Shown here: in pieces, positions 19,084-28,091 of the stretch
How the letters are laid out: each line of letters starts with the position of its first letter
How positions within the stretch are numbered: the stretch's first letter is position 1
DNA from: Rhodobacterales bacterium
GTDB taxonomy: Bacteria > Pseudomonadota > Alphaproteobacteria > Rhodobacterales > Rhodobacteraceae
NCBI GenBank assembly: GCA_026400355.1
Contig: JAPLPE010000021.1
Coordinates: forward strand, 62,001-126,000
DNA: 64,000 bases
Direction of reading: 5' to 3'
Translations under genes and position numbers: made by a program
Notes under the pieces: generated by a model
Told to the model about the DNA's origin: nothing
What the model saw: only the letters and a program-made list of their open reading frames with translations
Databases searched by the model: none

Positions 19084-20202
19084 ATGCGCATCGGCTGCCC
19101 CAAGGAAGTGAAACCCCAGGAATACCGCGTCGGCCTGACCCCCGATGCTGCCCGCGATGCCGTGGCGCGCAGCCACGCCGTCCTGATCGAGACGGGCGCG
19201 GGCCTCGGGTCCGGGTTTCCGGATGCGGACTATGTCGCCGCAGGCGCAGTCATCGTGCCGACAGCCGCCGATGTCTGGTCAACGGCGGAACTCGTGGTCA
19301 AGGTGAAGGAACCCCAGCCCGCCGAACGGGCGCAGCTTCATGCGGGGCAGGTGCTGTTCACCTATCTGCACCTTGCCCCCGATCCCGATCAGACGCGGGA
19401 TCTGATCTCCTCGGGTGCCTCCTGCATCGCTTATGAGACGGTGACGGATGCGGCGGGCGGGCTTCCTTTGCTCGCGCCGATGTCCGAAGTTGCCGGGCGG
19501 CTGGCCCCACAGGTCGGCGCATGGGCTCTGCAAAAAGCCAATGGCGGGCGCGGCATCCTGCTGGGCGGCGTGCCGGGCGTGTCCCCGGCGCGGGTTGTCG
19601 TCATCGGTGGCGGCGTCGTGGGGACGCATGCGGCGGTAATTGCTGCGGGCATGGGTGCGGATGTGACAGTGCTGGACCGGTCGCTTCAAAGACTGCGGCA
19701 TCTGGATGATCTGTTCGGCACGCGGTTCAAGACCGCCTATGCGAGCAGCGCCCAGACCGCGGCGCTTGTTGCCGAAGCGGACCTGGTCATCGGTGCGGTC
19801 CTTATCCCCGGTGCTGCGGCCCCCAAGCTTGTCAGCCGGGCGCAGCTTTCCACGATGAAGCCCGGTGCTGCTATTGTCGATGTGGCCATCGATCAGGGCG
19901 GCTGCTTTGAAACCTCGCATGCCACGACCCATCAGGACCCGATCTATATGGTCGATGGGATCGTGCATTACTGCGTGGCCAACATGCCGGGCGCCGTGGC
20001 GCGCACCTCGACCCAGGCGCTGGGCAACGCCACGCTGCCATTTGTCCTCGCGCTGGCCGACAAGGGCTGGCGGCGCGCCTGTACCGACGACCGGCACTTG
20101 CTGGCCGGACTGAACGTTCATGCGGGGCAACTGACCTGCGCACCGGTCGGCAAGGCGCTGAACCTGCCGGTCATCACGCCCGAAGCCGCGCTGACACTCT
20201 GA
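19084..20202 (+). CDS. ald: Alanine dehydrogenase
   Basis: A 372-aa NAD-dependent L-alanine dehydrogenase (reversible L-Ala + NAD to pyruvate + ammonium + NADH). MRIGCPKEVKPQEYRVGLTP is the N-terminal signature including the substrate-binding Arg, VKVKEP carries the Lys near residue 74, and VVIGGGVVGTHAAVIAAGMGADVTVLDR (about 172-199) is the Rossmann motif with terminal Asp. HYCVANMPGAVARTST near residue 300 is highly conserved in Ald. GGAGG precedes the ATG by about 5 bases. The divergent Lrp-type gene probably senses alanine. Confidence 0.95.
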   Translation: MRIGCPKEVKPQEYRVGLTPDAARDAVARSHAVLIETGAGLGSGFPDADYVAAGAVIVPTAADVWSTAELVVKVKEPQPAERAQLHAGQVLFTYLHLAPDPDQTRDLISSGASCIAYETVTDAAGGLPLLAPMSEVAGRLAPQVGAWALQKANGGRGILLGGVPGVSPARVVVIGGGVVGTHAAVIAAGMGADVTVLDRSLQRLRHLDDLFGTRFKTAYASSAQTAALVAEADLVIGAVLIPGAAAPKLVSRAQLSTMKPGAAIVDVAIDQGGCFETSHATTHQDPIYMVDGIVHYCVANMPGAVARTSTQALGNATLPFVLALADKGWRRACTDDRHLLAGLNVHAGQLTCAPVGKALNLPVITPEAALTL

Positions 20203-20251
20203 CAGGCGGCAAGGTCATTCCTGTGACGGGACCCGGTCCGGCATCCGTTCA

Positions 20252-20280
20252 GGCTCCAGTCAATCACGCCGGAGCCTTTG
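20252..20280 (+). terminator. Probable terminator of ald
   Basis: GGCTCC and GGAGCC form a 6-bp stem with a 13-base loop followed by TTTG about 50 bp after the ald stop. It is a moderate hairpin with a short T-run. Confidence 0.5.
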
Positions 20281-20281
20281 C

Positions 20282-20876
20282 ATGTTGTCCCGTTTCCCGC
20301 CCTCTCTGACCTGGGCTGTGCTGTCCTTTCCCGCCCTTCTCATGCCCGGCCGGTTGGTCGGCGGGGATGGAAGTGCATCGCGCGCAATCCCGCACGGATC
20401 GGGCGAATGGGCCACCCGTCTGATGATCATTGTCATGGTGGCGACCGCGCTGATGATGCTTTGCAAGGGCTGGCGTGGCCCGCGCTGTCTGGTGAAGAAC
20501 CGCCGCTATCTGGCGTGCCGTCGATCGGCTATGCCGCGATCCACCTCACGGCCCATCTCCGGGTCAAGCCTCTGACGCGGGCCCTTGCCGACCTCGCCCA
20601 ATTCGACATGCTGATGGGTTGACTGGCCTTCCTCGTCTTTATCCCGCTGGCCGCGACCTCGGCTGATCGGGCGATGTGGGCGATGGGACCGAACTGCAAG
20701 AAACTACACCGCCGGACCTATGCGGCGGCAGTCTTGTTCTGCCGCGCCGGGCGGCGCTGCACGATTGGCGCGGCTTGGGCGATGTGCAGGTCAACTTCGG
20801 CCCGTTACTCTGGCTGACGGGGTATCGGCTCTGGTGGAACTGGCTGCGCAGCCGTCCGCAGCGGATGGTCGCCTGA
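20282..20876 (+). pseudogene. Decayed ferric-reductase-like transmembrane heme protein
   Basis: Three frames can be stitched into one protein of about 195 residues of the ferric-reductase-like/MsrQ-YedZ heme-binding membrane family. Frame 1 (from 20282) has the start through GWRGPRCLVKNRRYL. A frameshift near 20515 moves to SIGYAAIHLTAHLRV...TRALADLAQFDMLMG, then a TGA at 20620 interrupts what should be a Trp before LAFLVFIPLAATSADRAMWAMGPN and KKLHRRTYAAAVL. A second frameshift near 20755 leads to LHDWRGLGDVQVNFGPLL...YRLWWNWLRSRPQ. The heme-ligand-type histidines (AIH, LHRRTY, LHDW) can still be seen. The gene is non-functional as read; sequencing error at three places is unlikely. Confidence 0.75.
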
Positions 20877-20882
20877 AACGCA

Positions 20883-20910
20883 AAAGGCCCGCCGGGGGTG
20901 GCGGGCCTTT
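20883..20910. terminator. Bidirectional terminator between the pseudogene and mscL
   Basis: AAAGGCCCGCC and GGCGGGCCTTT form a perfect 11-bp stem with a 6-base loop, with A and T runs on either side, so it can end transcription from both directions. It lies 20 bp past the mscL stop. Confidence 0.85.
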
Positions 20911-20929
20911 CCGATCGACAAACCCCGGC

Positions 20930-21367
20930 TCAGCGCGTCCTGAGAAGATCGCGGATCTCGGTCAGCAGTTGTTCGGACGTGGGCCCCGGCGGGGGGGCGG
21001 CAGCGGCAGCGGCGGCGTCCTTCTTGATCGTGGCATCCTTGATCTTGTTCAGCGCCTTGACCAGCATGAAGACCACGAATGCTATGATGAGGAAGTTGAT
21101 GACGGCGGTGATGAAGGCACCGTAGGCAAAGACGGCCGCGCCGCTGTCGCGGGCGGTGGCAAGACTTGCCCCGTCGGCCACTTCACCCGACATCACGAAA
21201 TACATGTTCGAAAAATCGACACCACCCAGGACAAGGCCGATCAGCGGGTTGATCAGATCCCCCACGAGGCTTGACACGATGGCGGTAAAGGCCGCCCCGA
21301 TGATGATCCCGACCGCCAGATCCATGACATTGCCGCGGGCAATGAAATCTCTGAATTCTCTTAGCAT
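20930..21367 (-). CDS. mscL: Large-conductance mechanosensitive channel
   Basis: A 145-aa inner-membrane channel that opens under hypo-osmotic stretch. The N-terminal [44 protein letters not shown] covers the amphipathic helix and pore-lining TM1 (in parts), and [26 protein letters not shown] is TM2. The C-terminal cytoplasmic helix ends in [16 protein letters not shown], preceded by an alanine/proline-rich linker. The start at 21367 is chosen over an upstream in-frame ATG because the family begins with MLxEFxxF and AGGGA lies before it. It is monocistronic. Confidence 0.95.
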   Translation of the reverse strand: MLREFRDFIARGNVMDLAVGIIIGAAFTAIVSSLVGDLINPLIGLVLGGVDFSNMYFVMSGEVADGASLATARDSGAAVFAYGAFITAVINFLIIAFVVFMLVKALNKIKDATIKKDAAAAAAAPPPGPTSEQLLTEIRDLLRTR

Positions 21368-21524
21368 TGACTGGTCCCTTTTATGTTGTCCCGCCACCCC
21401 GGTCTGATGCCGGCTGCGCGGATGCGCACAGTCATATGTCTGGAATGAAGGATGTGCATCTCTTTTCTTCTGGCAAGAGCCCTGTAGCCTGCGGGCTTAT
21501 CCCGTCGTTGCAAATGGAGTCACC

Positions 21525-22220
21525 ATGGCCGATCTTTCCGCCTTTCCGATCACCCGCAAATGGCCTGTCGCCAACGCCGACATCATCCAGTTGTTCGCCT
21601 ATCCCACCGCCAACGGGATCAAGGTTTCCATCGCGCTTGAGGAACTGGGGCTGCCCTATGAGGCGCACCGGGTCACTTTGGCCGATGCCGATGTGAAAAG
21701 CCCCGCATTCCTGTCGTTGAACCCCAACAACAAGATCCCCGCGATCATCGACCCGAACGGGCCGGATGGCGCGCCCATCGGGCTGTTCGAAAGTGGGGCG
21801 ATCCTGATCTATCTGGCAGAAAAGACCGGCAAGCTGATCGGCAAGACCGCGACCGAACGCTACAAGATCATCCAGTGGCTCATGTTCCAGATGGGCGGCG
21901 TCGGGCCGATGTTCGGGCAGTTGGGGTTCTTCGTGAAATTCGGCGGGGCGGCAGTGACCGACCCCATCCCGCGCGACCGGTATGTCGCCGAGGCGCGGCG
22001 ATTGCTGCGGGTTGTTGACGGGCAGTTGGAAGGGCAGGACTGGATCGCAGGGGACTATTCGATCGCGGACATCGCTCTGGGTCCCTGGCTCAATGGGCTG
22101 GACGGCTATGGGGCGCGGCCGATGGTGGACTGGGATGAGCTGAAGAACGTTCCGGCCTATGTGGAGCGGTTCATGGCCCGGCCTGCGGTGGAAAAAGGCA
22201 AGGGCATTCCGCCGCGGTGA
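21525..22220 (+). CDS. Glutathione S-transferase family protein (YghU/YfcG type)
   Basis: A 231-aa GST. The N-terminal thioredoxin-like domain has QLFAYPTANGIKVSIALEELGLPYEAHRV and LSLNPNNKIPAIID, followed by the glutathione-contact LFESGAILIYLAEKTG near residues 86-101. The all-helical C-terminal domain runs from about residue 110 (ERYKIIQWLMFQMGGVGPMFGQLGFF). The N-N-K-I-P and GVGPMFGQ blocks are typical of the nu-class (YghU/YfcG), which have disulfide-bond oxidoreductase activity. Substrate is unknown. Confidence 0.88.
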   Translation: MADLSAFPITRKWPVANADIIQLFAYPTANGIKVSIALEELGLPYEAHRVTLADADVKSPAFLSLNPNNKIPAIIDPNGPDGAPIGLFESGAILIYLAEKTGKLIGKTATERYKIIQWLMFQMGGVGPMFGQLGFFVKFGGAAVTDPIPRDRYVAEARRLLRVVDGQLEGQDWIAGDYSIADIALGPWLNGLDGYGARPMVDWDELKNVPAYVERFMARPAVEKGKGIPPR

Positions 22221-22336
22221 CGGGGTGGGCGGTGTGAACCCCGCCCTGCGTCACCGTCCGACACTAACGTTCCCACCGGTTCCGGTTCGGCAAACATCTC
22301 AGAAGGCCAGCGCCTGCGCCCGCGGGGCGTCCGGCC

Positions 22337-22383
22337 GGAAAGCATCACTTGGGTCGTGTGACCAAGGCGATGGCCTTGGTCAT
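22337..22383. repeat. Intergenic element shared by the pheT and pheS 3' regions, copy 1
   Basis: GGAAAGCATCAC is followed, 30 bases from its start, by GCGATGGCCTTGGTCAT. The second block is half of a perfect 9-bp hairpin (GACCAAGGC / GCCTTGGTC, 22360-22381). The same two blocks at the same 30-base spacing occur at 25881-25926 near the pheS end. Confidence 0.6.
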
Positions 22384-22413
22384 TCCAGTAGGGTGCGTTT
22401 CAACCCATCACCC

Positions 22414-22442
22414 GCACAGGGCGGGTTTACCCCGCCCTGTGC
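22414..22442 (-). terminator. 12-bp perfect stem abutting the pheT stop codon
   Basis: GCACAGGGCGGG and CCCGCCCTGTGC form a perfect 12-bp stem with a 5-base loop, starting directly after the pheT stop codon. There is no T-run, so it may act as an RNA-stabilising 3' end or as a weak terminator. Confidence 0.6.
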
Positions 22443-24839
22443 CTACTCGCGCAGCACGCCGCCTATCGCCTTGCCGACCTTCGCGACGATCCTGGCACTT
22501 ACCGCTTCGATATCGACATCCTTCAGCGTCGCCCCCACGGGCTGCAACCGCACCGTGATCGCAAGCGACTTCTTGCCTTCGCCAAGGCTCCTGCCGACAA
22601 AGCTGTCAAAGACCCGCACATCGGAAATCAGCGCCTTGTCCGCGCCAAGGGCGGCATTAACCAGCGCCAGCGCCTCGACCTTTGCATCCACGACAAAGGC
22701 GAAATCGCGCTCGACCGGCTGCAGGTCATGTACGACCAGCGCACCGCGCGAAGCCGTCTTGACCTTGGGCAGGGGCACTTCCTCGGGCCAGAGGGTGAAG
22801 GCCACGGCGGGGCCTTTCACATCCATCTCGCGCAGGATCCGGGGGTGGAGTTCGCCGAACACGCCCAGCACCTTTTTCGGGCCAAGGCAGATCATCCCGT
22901 GCCGACCCGGATGCCACCAGCCGGACGCACCGCGCAGGATCTGGACCCTGGCAGGCGAACCCATCGCGGCAAGCACGGCTTCGGCATCAGCCTTGACGTC
23001 GAACACATCGACGGGGCGGGACGACCCGTGCACATCCTTGGGCCCGGTCCTTCCGATCAGCAGACCGGTCACAAGCAGATGCTGTTCCCCCGGTTCGCCG
23101 CCGTGGAAGGCGTGGCCAGCCTCGAACAAAGCCATGTCCATGAAGCCCCGTGCCTGGTTGCGCGCTGCCGCCCGAAGAAGACCGGGCAGAAGCGCCGGAC
23201 GCAGATGGCTCAAGTCCGCGCTGATCGGGTTTTCCAGCATGTCGGTATCGCTGCCGCCGCCGAACAAGGCCGCCGCCGCCGGGTCGATGAACGAATAGGT
23301 CACGCATTCGTTGTAGCCCAGCGAAGCGCAGGTCCGACGGGCGGCAGCCACACGCACCTGCATCGGCGTGAGGATCGGCTTGGGCACCCCCGCCGAAACG
23401 CGCGGCATCGGGCGGCCGACAAGTTTGGTGAGCGACGCGATCCGGGCCACTTCCTCGACCAGATCAGCTTCGCCCTGCACATCGCCGCGCCAGGACGGGA
23501 CCTCGGCCATGTCGCCATTCAGGGTAAAGCCAAGCGCTGTCAGCGTCCGGCGCTGTTCATCCGCAGGAATTTCCATGCCGACAAGGCTTTGCACCCGGTC
23601 GGTATCCAGACGGAAGGACCGGCGCACGTCTGGCACGGCACCGGCCATGACCACATGCGAGACCTCGCCCCCTGCATGATCCACGATCATCCGCACGGCG
23701 CGGTCGAGCCCTTCAAGGGTGAAGGCCGGATCGACACCGCGTTCAAAGCGGTAGCGGGCGTCCGAATTGATCCTCATCGCCCGGCCAGTCAGCGCGATCT
23801 GCACCGGGTTCCAGTAGGCGCTTTCCACGAAGACATCGACCGTATCCTCCGACACGCCGGACGCCGCGCCGCCCATGATCCCGGCCACGCTCTCGGGGCC
23901 GTGGTCGTCACCGATGATCATTCCCCCGGCAAGGAATGTGTAGGTCTTGCCATCAAGGGCCGCGATGGTCTCGTCCCCGTGGGCGCGATAGACGCGGAGG
24001 TCGCCCTTGACCTTGGCCGCGTCAAAGACATGCAGCGGGCGGTTCACGTCGTAGGTGAAGAAGTTCGTCACATCGACGAGAAAGGAAATCGGGCGCAGGC
24101 CGATGGCGCGCAGGCGGTCCTGCAGCCATTCAGGCGACGGGCCATTCCTGACCCCACGGATCAGGCGGGCAGCAAAGACCGGGCAGCCGTCCGTGGTATC
24201 AGCGTCGATCGTGACCTTGAGAGGGCTGTCGAAGGTGCCTTCCACCTTGACCGGGGGCAGCGCCTTGAGCATGCCGATCCCGCGCGCGGCCAGATCACGG
24301 GCGATACCGTGGACGCCCAGCGCATCCTGCCGGTTGGGGGTAATCGCGATTTCGATGACCGGGTCCACCTTTGCGGGATCATTCACCGCGAGCCAGTCGA
24401 CGAACCGCTGGCCTACCGCGCCAGAGGCCAGTTCGATGATGCCGTCATGTTCCTCGGACAGTTCCATCTCGCGTTCGGAACACATCATGCCAAAGGATTC
24501 GATGCCCCGGATCTTGCCCACGCCGATGGTCGTGTCGATGCCGGGCACATAGACGCCTGGCTTGGCCACGACGACGGTGATCCCGGCCCGCGCATTCGGC
24601 GCGCCGCAGATGATCTGCAGAACCCCCTCATCCGTCTCGACCTTGCAGACGCGCAGGCGTTCGGCATCAGGGTGCTGTACGGCTTCGACCACCTTGCCGA
24701 TGGTGAACCCGGCGAGTTTCTGGCCGCGATTCTCGACCCCTTCGACCTCAAGGCCAAGGTCGGTCAGCGCAGCGGCGATCTCGGTCACGGTGGCCGTCGT
24801 ATCGAGGTGATCCTTCAGCCAGGAAAGGGTGAATTTCAT
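22443..24839 (-). CDS. pheT: Phenylalanyl-tRNA synthetase beta subunit
   Basis: A 798-aa subunit of the alpha2-beta2 PheRS that charges tRNA-Phe. MKFTLSWLKDHLDT begins the protein; residues 40-150 form the EMAP/tRNA-binding-like domain (VEAVQHPDAERLRVCKVETDEG, QIICGAPNAR). The B3/B4 editing domain, B5 and the catalytic-like core follow, and the C-terminal anticodon-binding domain ends at VGKAIGGVLRE with VFVGRSLGEGKKSLAITVRLQP preceding it. I use ATG at 24839, three codons after an upstream ATG. pheS lies upstream on the same strand but 1.25 kb away, with two small genes between, so cotranscription is doubtful. Confidence 0.95.
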   Translation of the reverse strand: MKFTLSWLKDHLDTTATVTEIAAALTDLGLEVEGVENRGQKLAGFTIGKVVEAVQHPDAERLRVCKVETDEGVLQIICGAPNARAGITVVVAKPGVYVPGIDTTIGVGKIRGIESFGMMCSEREMELSEEHDGIIELASGAVGQRFVDWLAVNDPAKVDPVIEIAITPNRQDALGVHGIARDLAARGIGMLKALPPVKVEGTFDSPLKVTIDADTTDGCPVFAARLIRGVRNGPSPEWLQDRLRAIGLRPISFLVDVTNFFTYDVNRPLHVFDAAKVKGDLRVYRAHGDETIAALDGKTYTFLAGGMIIGDDHGPESVAGIMGGAASGVSEDTVDVFVESAYWNPVQIALTGRAMRINSDARYRFERGVDPAFTLEGLDRAVRMIVDHAGGEVSHVVMAGAVPDVRRSFRLDTDRVQSLVGMEIPADEQRRTLTALGFTLNGDMAEVPSWRGDVQGEADLVEEVARIASLTKLVGRPMPRVSAGVPKPILTPMQVRVAAARRTCASLGYNECVTYSFIDPAAAALFGGGSDTDMLENPISADLSHLRPALLPGLLRAAARNQARGFMDMALFEAGHAFHGGEPGEQHLLVTGLLIGRTGPKDVHGSSRPVDVFDVKADAEAVLAAMGSPARVQILRGASGWWHPGRHGMICLGPKKVLGVFGELHPRILREMDVKGPAVAFTLWPEEVPLPKVKTASRGALVVHDLQPVERDFAFVVDAKVEALALVNAALGADKALISDVRVFDSFVGRSLGEGKKSLAITVRLQPVGATLKDVDIEAVSARIVAKVGKAIGGVLRE

Positions 24840-24902
24840 CGCGGGCATCCATTGCTACGGGCAGAGCCCCGTGGGCTCTGCTTTGGTCAGGGGCGCTCTT
24901 AT

Positions 24903-24952
24903 CCCATCGGGGGGGAAGGGGGAAGCTACCCCATCGGGGGGAAGGGGGAAGC
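24903..24952. repeat. Tandem duplication of a 23-24 bp G-rich unit
   Basis: CCCATCGGGGGG(G)AAGGGG followed by GAAGC occurs at 24903-24926 and again at 24930-24952, separated by three bases. It sits just upstream of pheT on the opposite strand to the small gene at 25039. No protein reading explains it. Confidence 0.7.
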
Positions 24953-25038
24953 GATGCTCTGAAATGGCCGCAATTCTGCCTTATTGCTGCCACAGAGCTG
25001 CAGCACAAGAAAATTTAGGTCAATCCTTTGAGGATGTC

Positions 25039-25290
25039 ATGGATTATCGCGGCCCTATCCTTCTGATTTTCGGCGCGACGCTGATCCTGTCACCGCTTGC
25101 CGTGAAAATGGTTGCGGAAGAGAGAATTGAGGTCGTTCGGATCGTCAAGACGGAGACGGGCTCGAACAGGACGTGCAGCGCGACATCCGTTCTTGACATC
25201 GACCGTAGCCTCAGCTGCCGCAACAACTTCGGCAAGCCAAGCCCCGATGTGCAGACGACGGGCGGTCTGGCGTCCATGCTCGGGGAGTAG
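25039..25290 (+). CDS. Small membrane protein of unknown function
   Basis: An 83-aa reading starting at an ATG preceded by TTTGAGGATG. Residues 4-22 (GPILLIFGATLILSPLAVK) form a likely transmembrane helix, followed by EERIEVVRIVKTE and a polar, cysteine-containing tail (NRTCSATS, SLSCRNNFG). It is on the plus strand between the minus-strand pheT and pheS and is convergent with the gene at 25308, with only 17 bp between stops. No family is recognised; the ribosome site is modest. Confidence 0.45.
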   Translation: MDYRGPILLIFGATLILSPLAVKMVAEERIEVVRIVKTETGSNRTCSATSVLDIDRSLSCRNNFGKPSPDVQTTGGLASMLGE

Positions 25291-25307
25291 GCGGGGATCA
25301 GTCAGGA

Positions 25308-25694
25308 TCAGAACGTCGCGCGCAGGATCTGCGGCATCGTCGGGTCCATGCAGATACCCCAAAGAACGGTAAACCCCGAAGGATACTCGGGCTTGTCAAA
25401 GATAACCGTGGCCACGCCCCAGTTCGTCGACGAAACGCCATCCGGCCCGGTCATCGTCGCCTCGCAAGGGCCGGTTTCGGTGGAAATCCAGTAGGCCTGA
25501 TGCACGCCGCGCTGATCAGCGTTGCCGCCAAGGCCCTGGATGTAAAGGCTCGCCATGCCGGTGGCATAGGGCACGCTCAGGACGGCGGTGCTGCCGATAT
25601 CGGCCTGATAGACGACCTGGCCCCAGTTGCTGTTCCAGACCTCATCCGCCGCAGCGGGGGTGGCAAGAAGAAGCAGGGCTGCGATTCTCTTCAT
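25308..25694 (-). CDS. Exported protein of unknown function
   Basis: A 128-aa protein with a signal peptide at residues 1-17 (MKRIAALLLLATPAAA). The mature part is beta-rich and aromatic (DEVWNSNWGQVVYQADIGSTAVLSVPY), with two cysteines (GPCEATM, WGICMDPT) that may pair. Similar small periplasmic proteins occur in rhodobacterial genomes, but I cannot name a family. It lies between pheS and pheT on the same strand but separated by 360 bp and 470 bp, so it is probably its own transcript. Confidence 0.6.
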   Translation of the reverse strand: MKRIAALLLLATPAAADEVWNSNWGQVVYQADIGSTAVLSVPYATGMASLYIQGLGGNADQRGVHQAYWISTETGPCEATMTGPDGVSSTNWGVATVIFDKPEYPSGFTVLWGICMDPTMPQILRATF

Positions 25695-25727
25695 GGGAGA
25701 GACCTTTCGGGTTAACCATTGAGGCAA

Positions 25728-26089
25728 GATATAACGGGTTCCGTTGAGTCAGGATAGTCATGCTTTCCAGAGGTTTGGTAGGAATTCCTGCCCCTCGTGA
25801 AACTGTCGCGGCACATGCCTGAGCGAGGCCCCCGCCCTGCGGGGGGCGGGCGCTGACCGGTACCCTGTGGCGGCGCGGGCGGAAAGCGTCACCCGCGACG
25901 TAAGGCCAACGCGATGGCCTTGGTCATGGATGCGAAGGGTGTGTGCCTGCATGCACCGCCACCTATGTCCTTGTCTTTCGCCTTTGTGCGCCCGGACTGG
26001 CCCCGCAAACCCTGCCCATGGTGCGCTTCAGCGCCCCATGGGCGGTGCGTAGGGTGGGTTCACCCCGCCTCATCCCCCGGCCCGGAAAT
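25728..26089. other. Gene-free gap before pheS with repeats
   Basis: These 362 bp between the exported protein and the pheS stop hold no convincing gene. They contain GC-rich palindromic sequence (GCCCCCGCCCTGCGGGGGGC at 25829-25848), the second copy of the pheT/pheS element at 25881-25926, and a GTAGGGTGGGTTCACCCC motif at 26049-26066 similar to motifs at other gene ends in this window. Confidence 0.5.
25881..25926. repeat. Intergenic element shared by the pheT and pheS 3' regions, copy 2
   Basis: GGAAAGCGTCAC and GCGATGGCCTTGGTCAT recur with the same 30-base spacing as at 22337-22383. Here the hairpin half is less perfect (AAGGCCA/TGGCCTT). It lies about 165 bp beyond the pheS stop. Confidence 0.6.
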
Positions 26090-27163
26090 CTACCGCGACA
26101 GTCCGCCGTCGAGCGTCGGCACGTCAAGCGCGGCAAAGCCATAATGCCGCAGCCAGCGCAGATCGCTGTCAAAGAAGGCCCGCAGATCGGGGATGCCGTA
26201 TTTCAGCATCGCAATCCGGTCGATCCCCATACCGAACGCAAAGCCCTGCCAAAGGGCCGGGTCCACCCCAGCGTTCTGCAGCACCTTGGGATGCACCATC
26301 CCCGACCCGAGGATCTCGAGCCAGCTGTCCCCGGTGCCGACCCTGAGCGTCCCGCCCTCCCAGGAACAGCGGATATCCACCTCGGCCGAAGGCTCCGTGA
26401 ACGGGAAATGCGAGGCGCGGAAGCGCAGGTCGACCTGATCGACCTCGAAATAGGCCTTCACGAACTCTTCCAGCACCCATTTCAGGTTGGCCATGCTGAT
26501 GCCCTTGTCGATGGCCAGCCCTTCGACCTGATGGAACATCGGCGTATGGGTCTGGTCATAGTCGGCGCGGTAGACGCGCCCCGGACAGATCACCCGGATC
26601 GGCGCCCCCTGCGCCTGCATCGACCGGATCTGCACCGGAGAGGTATGGGTGCGCAGTACATGCGGCGGGCGGTTATCGCCTTCCTTGCGATGCATGTAGA
26701 ATGTGTCCATCTCGGCGCGCGCCGAATGGTGCGACGGCATGTTCAGCGCGTCGAAATTGTACCAGTCGCTTTCCACCTGCGGGCCTTCTGCCACGGCAAA
26801 GCCCATGTCGGCAAAGATCGCGGTGACTTCGGCGGTGACCTGACTGATCGGGTGGATCGTGCCTTGCGGCCGGTTCCGGCCTGGCAGCGTCACGTCCAGC
26901 CACTCTGACCGCAGCCGTTCGTCCAGCGCCAGATCACCCAGCGCCGCCTTGCGCGCGGCGAGGGCCGAATTGATCTCGTCCTTGAGCGCATTGAGCGCGG
27001 GGCCCGCCGTCTGTCGTTCCTCGGGCGACATGGTGCCCAAGGACCGCATCAGAAGCGAAATCTCGCCCTTCTTGCCAAGGGCGTTGACGCGCACATCCTC
27101 GATGGCGGCCTCATCCGCCGCAGAGGCGATCAGGCGCAGGTATTTGGATTTCAGATCGTCCAT
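26090..27163 (-). CDS. pheS: Phenylalanyl-tRNA synthetase alpha subunit
   Basis: A 357-aa class II aminoacyl-tRNA synthetase subunit holding the active site of PheRS. The first 90 residues form the tRNA-binding coiled coil, then [17 protein letters not shown] opens the catalytic core. Motif 2 is around [21 protein letters not shown], and motif 3 is [16 protein letters not shown] near the C-terminus. [10 protein letters not shown] is also typical. The ATG at 27163 is preceded by GGACACC only, so the ribosome site is weak. It is the partner of pheT at 22443-24839. Confidence 0.95.
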   Translation of the reverse strand: MDDLKSKYLRLIASAADEAAIEDVRVNALGKKGEISLLMRSLGTMSPEERQTAGPALNALKDEINSALAARKAALGDLALDERLRSEWLDVTLPGRNRPQGTIHPISQVTAEVTAIFADMGFAVAEGPQVESDWYNFDALNMPSHHSARAEMDTFYMHRKEGDNRPPHVLRTHTSPVQIRSMQAQGAPIRVICPGRVYRADYDQTHTPMFHQVEGLAIDKGISMANLKWVLEEFVKAYFEVDQVDLRFRASHFPFTEPSAEVDIRCSWEGGTLRVGTGDSWLEILGSGMVHPKVLQNAGVDPALWQGFAFGMGIDRIAMLKYGIPDLRAFFDSDLRWLRHYGFAALDVPTLDGGLSR

Positions 27164-27228
27164 GACGGGTGTCCCTCGACTGTGCCGCTGGCAAATACCG
27201 CGCCCCGCCCCAAGGCACAAGCGGGCCT

Positions 27229-27690
27229 CTATGCGAGGCGGATCAGGTCGCCCACCGCAATGCTGCCGCCTGAAATGATCCGGCAGTTCAGGCCCGACCG
27301 GTGTTCCATGAGGTCGCAGACCGTCTTGCCCGTCACCAGATCGAGATAGCGGCACGGCGTATTCAGCCGCCCGCCTTCCAGCAGCACCAAGCCTACAAGG
27401 AACCTCCGCCCGACGAGATGGTTCAGCGGCACATCCCGCGTGGTGAGGTTGCGCCGGTGTTCGTCAGGGGTCAGGTCGATCCCGTGGTCGCGCCGCAGGG
27501 CCTCGAGCGTTTCGTCCTCGATCAGCGTGACCTCGCGGATATCCGGCAAGGCGGAATAGGTGCCCCGTTCGGTGGCATAACGATCCCCGATGATGCCGAC
27601 GCCGGCGACAAGGTCAGCCCTCTGGTGCGCCTGCATCGGCGCTCGCGCCTTGGTCGCCGTGTGAATATGCAAGAGCCTGCCCTGCCACAT
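27229..27690 (-). CDS. MOSC-domain protein
   Basis: A 153-aa single-domain MOSC protein, the family found at the C-terminus of molybdenum-cofactor sulfurases and in YiiM-like reductases. [19 protein letters not shown] and [21 protein letters not shown] are the usual blocks, with the potential sulfur-carrier/ligand Cys in [10 protein letters not shown]. The ATG at 27690 follows AGGGGG by 8 bases. Its substrate is unknown; such proteins often bind Moco or transfer sulfur. It is 65 bp upstream of pheS on the same strand. Confidence 0.85.
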   Translation of the reverse strand: MWQGRLLHIHTATKARAPMQAHQRADLVAGVGIIGDRYATERGTYSALPDIREVTLIEDETLEALRRDHGIDLTPDEHRRNLTTRDVPLNHLVGRRFLVGLVLLEGGRLNTPCRYLDLVTGKTVCDLMEHRSGLNCRIISGGSIAVGDLIRLA

Positions 27691-27857
27691 GATCTGCCCC
27701 CTGCCGTGCTGACCAGTACCGAAAGCAGTCATGAGGTCAACCCGCCCCGATGCTGCAGCATTGCTGATCTGCATCAGTGCCCGGCACGCCAGTACAGACG
27801 ATACTGCAGACATGGACCCCTGCCGGGGCCCGCAACCGCCATTTGGAGGCACGCAGA

Positions 27858-28031
27858 TTGGACAAGGATCGCATCGAAGGTTCGGCGAAAGTCGTCAAGG
27901 GCAAGGTCGAGACAGCCGTCGGCAAGATCATCGGCGATGCCAAGCTTGTGGCCGAAGGCCATGCCGATCAGGTTGAAGGGAAGCTGCAGAACGCCATCGG
28001 CGGCATCAAGGACACGATCCAGGGCAACTAG
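27858..28031 (+). CDS. CsbD-family stress protein
   Basis: A 57-aa CsbD protein: LDKDRIEGSAKVVKGKVETAVGKI, then AEGHADQVEGKLQNAIGGIKD. The KGKVE and ADQVEGKLQNAIG repeats define the family, whose members are induced by general stress but have no known biochemical role. The start is a TTG 8 bases after a strong GGAGG. An in-frame ATG lies 27 codons upstream but has no homology. It is followed by DUF3309 and is divergent from the MOSC gene. Confidence 0.82.
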   Translation: MDKDRIEGSAKVVKGKVETAVGKIIGDAKLVAEGHADQVEGKLQNAIGGIKDTIQGN

Positions 28032-28091
28032 GCCCCGCCGCCGGGCGCGGCCTGCGTCCGATCCGCCCTCCTGTTCAAGGGACCACAGGCC

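Noticed and set aside
22728-24962. Long plus-strand reading opposite pheT
   Set aside because: Antisense shadow of a clear pheT; Arg/His/Gly-rich with no recognisable domain.
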